From contig JBCNJP010000003.1 of the NCBI GenBank assembly GCA_039602395.1, positions 15,781,167 to 15,845,166 on the forward strand: a DNA stretch of 64,000 bases, written 5' to 3'. The notes beneath the pieces were generated by a model, which worked only from the letters and a program-made list of their open reading frames with translations, searched no databases and was not told where the DNA came from. A program made the translations under genes and the position numbers. Below, piece by piece: positions 20,452-30,971 of this stretch (its first letter is position 1; the number at the start of each line of letters is the position of its first letter). The DNA is from Deinandra increscens subsp. villosa (taxonomy: Eukaryota; Streptophyta; Magnoliopsida; Asterales; Asteraceae).

Positions 20452-21185
20452 CACTACGTCAATATTGGCCTTTGGCCACGAAAACAAAAACCATGACCGA
20501 AGGTCTTTAGCTACGTTTTTTCCCATTTCAATCGACACTAAAGGTCCCGTCATCGTATGTATGATACCGTCACGTTAACATATCAGTGGCCGAAGCCACC
20601 TAGAAACGTGGCTGAAGGGTACCAATATTTATTGTTATAATCAAACAATTCTTTCAAAAAGCGTGGCCAAAGGGTCCCAACGGCCATATGTTTTTGTTTA
20701 ACGTGGCCTTTGGTATTATATAGTCACATATATTTGTGTTTTAGCCACATAATTATAAAATTACATGGCCAAAAGGTTTGTTGAAATCAGATATGTTCTC
20801 CCAATACGCATGACCAAAAGGTGGCAATGGGCACGTGAAAATATCTTAAGTGTGGCCTTTGGTATTATATGGTCACATATATTTGTGTTTTAGCCACATA
20901 TATTAAAAACAAGAAAAGTGGCCATAGGGTTGTTATAGTCACTCATCTTGTCGCAATTAGTGGGGCTAAAGGGTTGGAACGACCACATGTATTGTACATA
21001 AGTTTGGCTGTTGGTATTATATAGTCACATACATATATATGTTTTAACCACATCATTTAAAAAAAACGTCGCTATAAACTAACCTTTGGTGACACATAAT
21101 GATTGTGATTTTATGTGGTCATTCTTTACCAATAAGTGTGGTCATTGGTACCCTTTAGCCACACTCATTTGGACAAAATGCAATT
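20452..21185 (+). mobile_element. CACTA (En/Spm) terminus with subterminal repeats
   Basis: Starts CACTACGTCAATATTGGCC, a CACTA-type end. Over 700 bp it carries many copies of TGGCCNNNGGT, GTGGCCAAAGG and ATATAGTCACATA words in both orientations, as expected of CACTA subterminal transposase-binding regions. The opposite terminus was not found in the window, so the extent of the element is unknown. Confidence 0.65.
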
Positions 21186-21528
21186 TAAACATTAATTTAA
21201 TTGATTAAAGCTTTTAATAAATTAAAAAAATATACTACATATTAACATCATAAACCTAAAAATCAGATGATTTATTAACAATAATAAATACAAATTAATG
21301 AGTACATACAATTTATAATACAAAAACAAAATTACATTATACACAAGCATTATTCTCAATTTAATTTTCAATTCGCGAAAAAAACTACCATGTGGTTTAC
21401 ATCTTCAACCTTATTGATTTGAGCTGAATTAGGACCATGATTTCTTTTCTTCCTACAAAAATATATAGTTGATTAGCTTATGGAAATTGAACAAAATATA
21501 TATAACTAAACCAATTTCAAATACTTAC

Positions 21529-21601
21529 ATTTTCCTTTACCGTCACTTTTGATATGGACTGGGGAGGAGTCTCATCTGGTTTCAGTACTTTGGGTGAGGT
21601 C
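21529..21601 (-). CDS. Possible small exon of the CACTA-associated minus-strand gene
   Basis: A 73 bp open segment with a good acceptor (GACTAG before 21601) and donor (GTAAGT after 21529) encodes a Pro/Lys-rich peptide. A second similar segment near 21935-21875 ends at another GTAAGT. Such small exons occur at the end of CACTA genes, but no domain is recognisable. Confidence 0.25.
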
Positions 21602-22142
21602 CTAGTCAATTAATATTTGGATGAACAATAGATATCCGAAAGAACTTAAAATATACGGATAAACATTAAGAATCCGGATGAACATCACATTAACTTCCGG
21701 ATCAAGTTAATAGTCAATTGAACTTTATTTGCTAATTCTATTTTGACATTTTTCCTTTAATGCTAGCAAGCCCATGTATTTGAGGTACCAAAAGACATTA
21801 AAAACGGGAGTACATCAACTTTTCCAAAAGATTAATGTGAAACTAAAAACGGAAGGAGACTGGCAAATACTTACCTTTTCCTTTTCCCCCATTTGAGACA
21901 AGGTTGATCGGTCACCGATTTCTTGCTCTACAAGTGAATTAATTAGTTTATGGAAATCAACAATTATATGAAAAATATATTTAGAAGATAATGAATTTTA
22001 CCAATACTAAATGTTGTATGTATGTCAGCACGATTACTACTTTGGTTAGATCTAACATAATTCTTCATAAAATTTACCTAGAAAAATGTTTTTGAATTGG
22101 TAAAATTATATGTAAAGGGTCCTGCTAAATTAACATCTCTAT

Positions 22143-22325
22143 ACGCTGCGTATGAGTCCATACCCAGTGTATACGTTGTTAATTAATGTTGCCGACATTT
22201 TATACGCAGCGTATAAGCACATACGCTGCGTATGGAATGTCTTAATTACGACATAACGATTTCCAATCGGGGATTAGGGTTTCGAGGTCTCATACGCTGC
22301 GTATTCCCGTATACGCAGCGTATGA
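22143..22325. repeat. Cluster of ATACG-CWG-CGTAT mini-hairpins
   Basis: Copies of ATACGCTGCGTAT and ATACGCAGCGTAT (5 bp stem, three-base loop) at about 22141, 22203, 22219, 22291 and 22311, with a worn copy at 22170. They sit just upstream of the ULP1-like ORF at 22464. Related words recur at 24398 and 25150-25300. Confidence 0.75.
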
Positions 22326-22463
22326 AATTTCTGAGATTTTTTTCCTATAATTCTTTCATTTCTTCCACCACTTTTCACACCAACTTAATCTTAAAAATCC
22401 TCCATCTCACACCATTCAATTTAAATTTTTTTAAACACTCTTTTAAGCTAAAACCCGGTAAAG

Positions 22464-23525
22464 ATGTCGAAACGTCACGAGGTAAACGACGATGAATATT
22501 ATTCACAACCTACCCCAAAGTCCTCAAAATAGGTTCTAAAAAAATGGAGGCCAACAAAAAAATCCGGTGAAGGATCATCTGTTAGCCAAGAAGCGTTGGA
22601 AGAAGAATTTGTGGAAGAAAAAACAAATCCACCGACGTGGGTATTTCCAAACAAGAACTCCGATAAGTGGTCGGAGAACGTTCATAGGTTCTACAACAAC
22701 GGTGATGCTCCGTTCTGTTATTCTAAGTTTCTCGTTGACACCAAGCTCGACGGTCGATTCTGGGGTGCTCTCCTTGGATACCAGGAGAACGGTGAACTAT
22801 CGAAAAATGTATGTAATTTGTTGATCATTTTTTTTGTATTTTTTGTGTGGGTTTAAGTATTTTGTATTTTATTTAAATTTCTCACAGCACATTGAAGCCT
22901 GGGTTAATAGGATGATGCGTCGCAGGCAGACAAAATTTAAGAAAAATGGTCCGTCAGGCTTTCGTTGGTCGATCCTACCACCACAATTTAGAGATGAAAT
23001 GTGCCATAAAGGCGAAAAGATCGCTGCCAGATATGCCAACGGTTCGGATGAACTATTTCCCCCCTTTTAGGTGGTGGTGTATGTTTATGTGCCTTTATAT
23101 GTTAGGTCCGTTAACGAGTGGTTGTTGTGTCGTATCGACATGCGGACCTTGGAGATGCTTAAGTTTTGGACGAATCATAGGTACCAAAAAGAGTATTCAC
23201 GGTTATTATTTAATTCCGAATTATTTGATGTGATGGGTATTTGTTTCGGATGGCTGTTGAAAGAGATACATTATTAGCGACGGTAGAGCGGACCTTATAC
23301 AGGACCGGGTGAAAGAATTTTGACATTCGCTGCGAACGAAGAGTATCTACCAAAAGATTCTACCAGTCTAGGTTCGGATTTTGGAGTGGTTGCATGCTTG
23401 TTGATGGAAAAGTTGGTAGAAGGTAAGACGTTAAATATGGGCGCGATTTGAAGGAGACATGTGCGGCATACCGGGGGCATATAGTCGAGCAAATATATCG
23501 GTGTCGTTTTGAACCAGATTTGTAG
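22464..23525 (+). pseudogene. ULP1-like cysteine protease family gene, broken
   Basis: Starts ATG 22464 (MSKRHEVNDD). After an early stop at about 22528 the frame resumes with a conserved block (WSENVHRFYNNGD, LDGRFWGALLGY). A clean intron (22809-22887, GTATGT...CACAG) joins to HIEAWVNRMMRR and RWSILPPQF, the same order as in the gene at 51731-50672. Several stops and shifts follow near 23070, 23275 and 23280. The position of the catalytic His-Trp reads EWLLCRIDM, so the His is lost, and no DCG motif is seen. Such ULP1-like genes are carried by plant MULE and other DNA transposons. Confidence 0.7.
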
Positions 23526-23816
23526 TGGTGTTAATTTTTACTTTAAATTTATTTTGAACCAGATGTCAATGTAACCGTTATTTTATTAATTTAATTTTAA
23601 CAATGTTAATTTATTTCGGGACCTTTAATTTGAACATAGAATATAAAAATATTTAAAACACAAACACATTTAAGTCTTAAAATTATTAAATGACATATCC
23701 TAGTAACAAAAAAATTATAAATATAAATTTATTTTGGTAGCCTAAAACAGGAATTTTTGAATAAGATATATAAAATTTTAAAAAAACTTTTTTGTTTCCT
23801 TAGAGCTTGAGGCGTC

Positions 23817-24221
23817 CTATTTCACCTGGGTCTTCAGGAAGTCTTCTTCAGTCTTTGCTCCCAGCTCACTGTCAATGACGTAGACGTCAACACTTCTGAT
23901 GTCTTCATTTATGAACGAAATAAGACGACCAACGTCCATATTATTTGTTAACGGTTCGAGACCACTGTCAAGATCAAGATAAGGGTTTTTATAACAAAAC
24001 CACATGTTATTTGTATTTTCATACCCCAGATGTGACATGATTAGACTCATATCATAGAATCTAAACTCATTTACATCACAGTAATCCGCCAAAGCACAAC
24101 GACCTTCAACATATCTCCTTCCCGGTAAATTTGAAAAATGACCGTAATGATAGATTTTTAAAGTAAAATAACCCGGATTACGCATGTATGCATCATCCAC
24201 GATTAAAGTGAGGAAACCTTC
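23817..24221 (-). pseudogene. PB1-like amino-terminal exon of a MULE-type transposase
   Basis: An open frame reads YFTLKIYHYGHF, GRRYVEGRCALADYCD, MSLIMSHLGY and an acidic DLDSGLEPL block, ending in a ...VDVYV strand. This order matches the PB1-like domain at the amino end of many plant Mutator-like transposase proteins. No in-frame ATG opens it and no MULE or zinc-finger domain follows, so it is a fragment. It faces the ULP1-like gene, a pairing expected for transposons that carry ULP genes. Confidence 0.65.
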
Positions 24222-24529
24222 ATGAGTCGATCAAATCGTCCATGATCTCCTTCCGAAACTCATGTTGTATTGGTGAAGTACGTTGGGAGATTACAGGCAA
24301 TTTTCTATAAATGGTATATATTTTGTGATATATACCTCCGTTGATAAACATCCTACTTATAATCAGGGCTAGATTTATCAAATTTGACATATGCAGCGTA
24401 TTAGGCCATACTTAGCGGATGCCTTTAAAATGTTAAGATCCGTGCAGTTAGTTCAAAACCGTGTTTCTAACGAGCTAAAATGTTAAGATCCCCTCACAAT
24501 GGAATTCATTGACACCCAGACTTTTGTTT

Positions 24530-24948
24530 TAAAACTACTATGTTATTAATGATATCTAAAAACAATGTTAATGAATTCTATCTTAAAACTCTTTTGGTTT
24601 TAAATTACTATGTTTGTGACCAATATATATTTAAATTTGGGTGTTTGTTGTTATTTGTCTGAGTTCTACAAGGGAGAAAAGTTAAATAGATGATATAAAT
24701 TAGAACACTAACAGACTTATGATGAAAAATATACGACGAGAGTATTGATAAACTAACAAAAAACAAGTATAAGACGTTGTTGTCACCAATGAATACGCAT
24801 ATACCGCATTATAAGTTGACATCGGAACGCATCACGCTAAAAAAACGAATACCGCGATGTAAATTGTCGCACCCCCATAAACAAGCGAACAAATGACGAA
24901 TAACGCCCTATGCACTGTCGCCGCCGCAACGCGCGGGTACCCCCCTAG
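24530..24948 (+). mobile_element. Helitron 3' part (second copy)
   Basis: Related to 2950-3203: the same TGGTTTTAAATTACTATG block near 24596, GTCGCCGCCGCAACGCGCGGG near the end, and CTAG at 24945-24948 before TT. The 5' end was not located. Confidence 0.55.
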
Positions 24949-25119
24949 TTGTTAACAATTAACATGTATATCGAATTCGAACTTGTTTAATTTTGATTTT
25001 AGCCAAAATAGTTTAATTAGGGTTTTTTTTAGATGTTTGAACGAATTCTGTTGGGATTATGAAATAATTGAAGAACCATACACATCCTATGTTGATACAC
25101 GCTATGAATGGTTCTAAAT

Positions 25120-25210
25120 CGTTGAATCTGCTGGAAAACAGAAGGACAATACGATGCGTATTGTTAAAATTCGTAGCGTATTGTTCATCTGTTTTCCAGC
25201 AGATTCAACG
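25120..25210. repeat. Perfect 23 bp inverted repeat (hairpin) with inner mini-hairpins
   Basis: Arms 25120-25142 and 25188-25210 are exact reverse complements (CGTTGAATCTGCTGG... and its complement). The 45 bp between hold CAATACGATGCGTATTG, itself a 7 bp stem with a three-base loop. Two more CAATACGCTGC words follow at 25262-25300. Confidence 0.85.
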
Positions 25211-25347
25211 ACTGTTAAACCCGGCTGAAAACTGTTGCAGATTCAAAAAGAAAATGAAGAACAATACGCTGCGTTTTTGACAATACGCTGCATATTGTTA
25301 ATCATCTTTTTTAAATCTGCTGAGATTTGTTTAGGCAACTGGTTGAT

Positions 25348-26943
25348 TTATTTAGTGTTGTTTGTTGGGTATTTGTTAGCCAAATAGGCATGGCACCCAT
25401 GTCTCATGAGCTTTCTAGCTTCCATCATCGTGCATAGAATTGGAGCATTTTGTTTCTCACCATAAATGGTGACCTTGCTCCCCTTTGGCGAAGATATTTC
25501 TATCTCCTTCCGGTCATAAATGACCTTTGCGTGGTTGCGGGATAGCCAACCCATCCCCACCACCACCTTGAATTCTCTCATCGCCATTGGAATGAGATCT
25601 ATCAAGTATTCTTCGTTATTGATAGAGATTTTGCATCCTCGACATACATCAAAAACAAGAATATTTTTGTCATTGGTTATTTATACCTCTAAGGGTACAT
25701 GCAGTTTTTCAATTATAAACGATGGATGCTTAATAAAATCATATGAAACAAATGATCTATTTGCTCCCGTCTCAAATAATACGTGAGCAGGTATCGAATT
25801 TATAAGAAATGTACCTGCCACCACGTTGGGGTCTGATTTGGCTTCTTCGGCCGTGAGTTGGAATGCCCGACCTGTGGATTTTGGCACTTCCATCTTTACC
25901 CCCTTCTTGTCCCCTCTTTCTTGAGTTTTGGGCATTCTGATTTCTTATGCCTAGCCTGGTAACAGTTGAAGCATCGTGGCTCGTCAGACGGGCAGTTAGA
26001 AATAACGTGGCCTTTCTTGCTACAATTAAAGCATGGGCGGTCTTTGAATATACACTCTCCCGAGTGCCCCTTGCCACAAACTTTACATTTTGATCCGTCC
26101 CCTTTGTGTCTTTTTTCTTGGACGAGACACCCACTTTTTGCTTCTTGGGAGGATTTGGATTTCCCCTAGTGAGTTTTCTTGCCTCTTAGGCCTCTTCCCG
26201 AATTACATCCATTTCTCGTGCCCGAGCGGCGTTAATCATTTGTTCCACCGTGGTGAACGGATCTAGAGGCATGAAATTATTTATCATTGCCTTCAACATG
26301 TTCCGGTAAAACAACATTCGTGCTCCTTCACTGGGTAGCACATCAGAACAAAATTTTACCCTATCCAGGTAAATACCGGTGATCTCATCAACAGTCTGAG
26401 TCTCCCCTTGCTCCAGCTTGAGGAACTCTTGTTTTAGTTCATTTACCGCAGAGGGTGGGCAGTGGTGTTCAAGAAATAGTTCTTTAAATTCCGCCCAAGT
26501 TAGGGCGTCTGTCACTGCCTGCCCTTTTGTCTAGGACTTTTGCGTCCCACCAATCTTTTGCCCGTTCTACTAGTAGACCCGTAACAAAAATAACTTGATC
26601 TGCAGCCTCACAATGGCTTCTTTTGATTACTCCCTCCACATTGGTCACCCATCGGTGACTGGCTATTGGGTCAGGATCACTCGTGTATTGTGGGGGGTTT
26701 ACACGCCATAAAGTCTTTGAAGGAAGCCCCCTTCTTCTTTGGCGCACTTGCCTCTCCTTTATTCAGGAGGGCATTCTTTAATTCCTCGAACTTTTCGTTC
26801 AAGGTGCTCAGTAGATCCTCCTGGATCTTTTGCACATACTCCGGGATTGCCGCCTGAATGGCGCTTCCCACTTCTTCCAAGATTTGGGCTCTCAGGGCCC
26901 GCCTTCTCTGCTCCTCTGCAAGATCACCGCCATCATGGTCCAT
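25348..26943 (-). pseudogene. Ty3/gypsy gag-protease remnant
   Basis: From ATG 26943 the frames read a coiled Glu/Ala-rich amino end, the gag capsid segment (DWWDAKV, then TWAEFKELFLEHH and FLKLEQGETQTVDEI), two zinc knuckles with CX2CX4HX4C spacing (HSGEC and CFNC regions near 26060-25960), and a retroviral-type protease whose active site reads ETGAN rather than D-S/T-G-A. At least three frame changes break it. Nothing of reverse transcriptase or integrase follows; the sequence ends near 25340. The pattern is that of chromovirus-type gypsy elements. Probably inactive. Confidence 0.85.
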
Positions 26944-27744
26944 TGATCTACAGAACCATGTTTTTCATTAGCTTAATATCTTTTATTTACCCTTTCCCGT
27001 AGCAAGGTTTTTATATATTATATTGGTCATGGCCAATATCCTCCCACAGGTTTATACGAGGTTTCTAGCCTTAGCATTACCCCGTTTCTACCTGGGATAC
27101 TTCACTCATGCACTTCCCAGTTCAGGTGTGAAAACACCTCCCCGTGCGTTTCACCGAGTGATAGCTAATATCTCTGCCTTTACCGGCATATTGGAACGAG
27201 TATTCCTATTAAATACAAATATCAACAATCAATTTATGGTTATGTACCTTACTCGGACGCTCCATCAAGCTTGAACCGATCACTTTTCCCGTTCCCTTGA
27301 GCCCAAGGTTTGAGTTCAAGTACTCCCCGAGTACTTAATTTTCTCAAACCATGGCTCTGATACCAAATTGTAACACCCATGTTCAATTTGATGCCAAAGT
27401 TAACCCTTTTAATGTTAAAAATTGGTCCCAGAAAATTTTGGTACAAAATACATGATTTTGTAATTTTAGGATGCCACCTTAGTGGTTTAACATTTACAAA
27501 ACTTAACAATACTGAGTTTGACATCCATAGTAGTTAATCATCGTTTACATGTTTTCTTTTAAACCCAAAATACGAAACGGATTGGGAGATCTTTACGTGA
27601 TCGGTTCTTCATGGTCTTGATGAGCATCCTTCAAACTTTCGCCTTTCCTGCAACATACTCACTTTTATTAGCGAGTTTCTATTGCAAACAAGTGTAGATA
27701 ACATTTAACAATGAGGAAGAACACAAAAGTCAGATTTCTACCTC

Positions 27745-27815
27745 CTAGGCGTATCGCCTAGAAAGGATGGGGTTCCAAGCGATACGCATGGACCTCTGGG
27801 CGTATTGCCTACTAT
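27745..27815. repeat. GGCG-TAT-CGCC mini-hairpins left of the gap
   Basis: CTAGGCGTATCGCCTAG (7 bp perfect stem, TAT loop), then CCAAGCGATACGCATGG and GGGCGTATTGCC. Same class as in the Athila LTRs but with different outer stem bases. Confidence 0.75.
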
Positions 27816-27817
27816 GT

Positions 27818-28317
27818 NNNNNNNNNNNNNNNNNNNNNNNNNNNNNNNNNNNNNNNNNNNNNNNNNNNNNNNNNNNNNNNNNNNNNNNNNNNNNNNNNNN
27901 NNNNNNNNNNNNNNNNNNNNNNNNNNNNNNNNNNNNNNNNNNNNNNNNNNNNNNNNNNNNNNNNNNNNNNNNNNNNNNNNNNNNNNNNNNNNNNNNNNNN
28001 NNNNNNNNNNNNNNNNNNNNNNNNNNNNNNNNNNNNNNNNNNNNNNNNNNNNNNNNNNNNNNNNNNNNNNNNNNNNNNNNNNNNNNNNNNNNNNNNNNNN
28101 NNNNNNNNNNNNNNNNNNNNNNNNNNNNNNNNNNNNNNNNNNNNNNNNNNNNNNNNNNNNNNNNNNNNNNNNNNNNNNNNNNNNNNNNNNNNNNNNNNNN
28201 NNNNNNNNNNNNNNNNNNNNNNNNNNNNNNNNNNNNNNNNNNNNNNNNNNNNNNNNNNNNNNNNNNNNNNNNNNNNNNNNNNNNNNNNNNNNNNNNNNNN
28301 NNNNNNNNNNNNNNNNN
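27818..28317. other. Assembly gap (500 N)
   Basis: Exactly 500 N inside the putative gypsy LTR. Mini-hairpin clusters of differing word type flank it, so two different LTRs may have been joined across it. Confidence 0.99.
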
Positions 28318-28603
28318 CATTTTATTAGATATTGATTAGGAATAGAACGATTTCACCAACCAATCACCAAAAGCGGTTAGTGGTGATTAGCCGGACATAG
28401 CTAATAACACAAACAAAGACATAATAAAAAACTGCATTAAATTACTGTACCGAATGATTGAATTCTCCAAAGAACTCCCAAAAAGGTTGAAAAATCGCAA
28501 ATCTCAGCCCCCTGGTCGCACAAGAATGAAGATGATAAAACAAAAACCTAACAAAACTTGTTTAAATAGAAAACCCTAAAAATTTCTACTATCGACCGAT
28601 TTG

Positions 28604-28725
28604 GGGCGTACCGCCCCAAACTGTGGGATTCTGGGCGTACCGCCCGGATTGATAATCTCGGCTGCTTTCTACACTTTAGGGCGTCACCGCCCTGATTTCT
28701 TCTCTTATGGGCGTACCGCCCCGAT
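28604..28725. repeat. GGGCG-TAC-CGCCC mini-hairpins right of the gap
   Basis: GGGGCGTACCGCCCC near 28605, further GGGCGTACCGCCC copies near 28633 and 28709, and one expanded copy with a five-base centre near 28678. The words stand out from AT-rich surroundings. Confidence 0.75.
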
Positions 28726-28960
28726 TCTGATCTCAGGAACTTTTCTTCAATTCTTCTAAGTCTTCTCTCGTTCACGGTTACTTCTCAGCTACTGTACCTA
28801 TCAGCTTCCAGTTCCTCATAACAGCTCCATTTTTAGCTCTTAAGCTCATGGTACCTCAAGACATAAAATTAGTGAAAATGCTATGTAATCTAACCATTAT
28901 TATAAATAAATATGACAAATTAAGCATAATAATGACGACACATTGGAGCTGACATCACCC

Positions 28961-29353
28961 TTACAATATCTCCTTTAAAACTTGAAAACTTCGTCTATGC
29001 TCCCCGATAACCCTTCCAGCATTATCAGATGTTAGTGGCCATTTTTTCCCACCATTGTTACTAAATTTGGCATGCCACTTTACCAACCGCGATAACCCCC
29101 TCTTGCAATTTGTAGTTTGGGAAGCAGAGGTTGTGGGTTCCTCATTCTCATTCTCAGTCTGAACCTCATCCTTGACTTGGACTTCATCGTTTATCATTTC
29201 CTCTTCTTCTGATTCCTCATTACGTTCCCCTTCACTGTCAGAATTCTCATTCTCAGTATAAACCTCATCCTCGACTTGGGCGTCATCGTTTATCATTTCC
29301 TCTTCTTCTGAATAATCATAAATGTCCTTCAATGTTTCATCATCACGCTCCAT
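28961..29353 (-). CDS. Acidic 130-residue protein, CACTA second-ORF-like (TNPA/transposase_24 type), possibly cut by the LTR
   Basis: ATG 29353 is chosen because upstream codons look like untranslated leader. The product has a Glu/Asp-rich amino half with an internal duplication (EEEEMINDDAQVEDEV and EEEEMINDEVQVKDEV), then RGLSRLVKWHAKF and a GRVIGEHRRSFQ block that resembles the conserved start of plant CACTA accessory proteins (weak match). The final Leu-stop lies on the terminal TGTAA of the adjoining LTR, so the true carboxy end may have been removed by that insertion. Confidence 0.4.
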   Translation of the reverse strand: MERDDETLKDIYDYSEEEEMINDDAQVEDEVYTENENSDSEGERNEESEEEEMINDEVQVKDEVQTENENEEPTTSASQTTNCKRGLSRLVKWHAKFSNNGGKKWPLTSDNAGRVIGEHRRSFQVLKEIL

Positions 29354-29939
29354 TATAAATGAGATGAATCCTGAAATGAAATAAATAGGGAATGAAATAA
29401 ATGCGATGGAATATTTGAGATGAAACGATCTACTGAAAATGACAGTGAAATTAATACTGACTGAAATTTGGTAGTGATCTCCTGAAGATTTTGGAGGGAA
29501 GAAGAGAATGATGAATCCTGTAGAGGGAAGAAGAGAGTGATGAATCGTTTTGGTGAAAAAGGGAATGAAGAACTGATCAATGAATTTTGGGGTAATTTGA
29601 AAAATGGAGGGAAGTAATTTGGGGATTAATATGATCGATTCGGGTGAAAGCATCTCACCAAATAAGGACGTGACAGCATTTAATTATCGGATTTAATATA
29701 AACTCAATTAATTACAAACATAGATATAATAGTATTATAAAAATAACTTTAAAATTATCTTTAAGTGTAAAATGGAATATTAAGCAATATATTTTAATGA
29801 TAATTGTATCTCTTAATGGTTGTGATTAATTTATTTTTTCCTTTTTTTTTCTTGTCTTATTATTTAGAATATTTCACATGTGAACACATATGAAAAAGAG
29901 CTATATATTTCACATAACCTCACCCTATATAGTATATAC

Positions 29940-30475
29940 ATATATATATATGTATATCTATATATATATTTTAATGTGTTGTAATATATACATTATCGTA
30001 TACACCTTATTGGGACATATTGGACCCAACTGACCCTCGTTGCCCCTAAACAAACCTTATTAGTCATATGCACAACTTATTGGTTATATATACACCTTAT
30101 TGGGACTCATTGGTCCCAACTGACCCTCGTTGCCCCTAAACACACCTTATTGGACCATCATTGGTCCTAAACAAAACTTATTGGCAATCATTAGTCCTAA
30201 ACACAACTTATTGGTTATATACACACCTTATTGGGTCATCATTGGTCCTAAACACAACTTATTGGTCATCATTGGTCCTAAACACAACTTATTGGTTATA
30301 TACACACCTTACTGGGACTCATTGGTCCCAATTGACCCATGTTGCCCCTAAACACACCTTTTTGGTCATATTGGTTATATACACACCTTATCGGGCCATC
30401 ATTGGTCCTAAACACAACTTATTGGTTATATACACACCTTATTGGGACTCATTGGTCCCAACTTGTTTATATAGC
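29940..30475. repeat. CCAATAA-rich subterminal-type repeat array
   Basis: More than ten copies of CTTATTGG alternate with CATTGGTCC and GGTTATATACACACC words over 450 bp, in units of roughly 25-60 bp. Position upstream of the tnp2 gene suggests CACTA subterminal repeats where transposase binds. No CACTA end was recognised beyond it. Confidence 0.65.
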
Positions 30476-30584
30476 GTGGTTGAAGGTTTTGAAATTTAAA
30501 AACAAACAACGGAAAAGTGAAATTAGCCGTTACAGCTAGTTACATCACCTGTTTGGGTTTTCAAAATTTAAAAAATAAACGGTA

Positions 30585-30665
30585 AAAAAGTAACGCAATA
30601 AGGATTCGAACACGGATCATGGTATGTGAATCTAAAGCGCTTCTACCACCTGAGCAGCACCCTGA
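30585..30665 (-). ncRNA. tRNA-like pol III promoter segment (SINE remnant)
   Basis: On the minus strand TGCTCAGGTGGTAGAAG resembles a box A and GTGTTCGAATCC a box B, about 35 bp apart as in a tRNA gene. No acceptor stem pairs around it, so it is not a functional tRNA. Best read as a SINE head. Confidence 0.45.
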
Positions 30666-30971
30666 GTTAGAAGCTACTTTTCATTATAATTTATTTAAAT
30701 ACGATTCTAACTGTGCCCGCTAAATTCTAAAAGAGGCGGGATAAATTAATTAATGAGCGAATTCAATTGAAAATTTCACATATCACTCTCGATTTCCCCA
30801 ATTCCCCGCTCCCCATTTCTCCATTGCTCATTAATCGACAAAATTTTCCCTCCGTCATATTACTTCTCCAATAAACAGGTTCACAGTAAAGATTATTGAA
30901 AAGGGTTTTCAGTATTAGCAAAACAATCCTTTTTAATAATCTTTGTTGTTGTATCTGTTAGCAAAAGAAAC

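Larger units (their letters stand above)
27369..28965 (-). mobile_element. 5' LTR and primer site of the gypsy remnant (contains a gap)
   Basis: On the minus strand TGGTATCAGAGCCA (27365-27352) is a perfect initiator-Met primer site. Three bases before it an LTR ends GGGTGTTACA (27369). A possible start TGTAAGGGTGATG lies at 28965, giving about 1.6 kb including the 500 N gap. No partner LTR is available, so that end is tentative. Confidence 0.55.

Noticed and set aside
29354..29653. Amino extension of the acidic ORF from ATG 29653
   Set aside because: Composition is that of untranslated AT/TC-rich DNA with duplicated phrases; ATG 29353 starts the conserved-looking part.
30585..30665. Functional tRNA gene
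   Set aside because: Boxes A and B are present but acceptor and anticodon stems do not pair properly.
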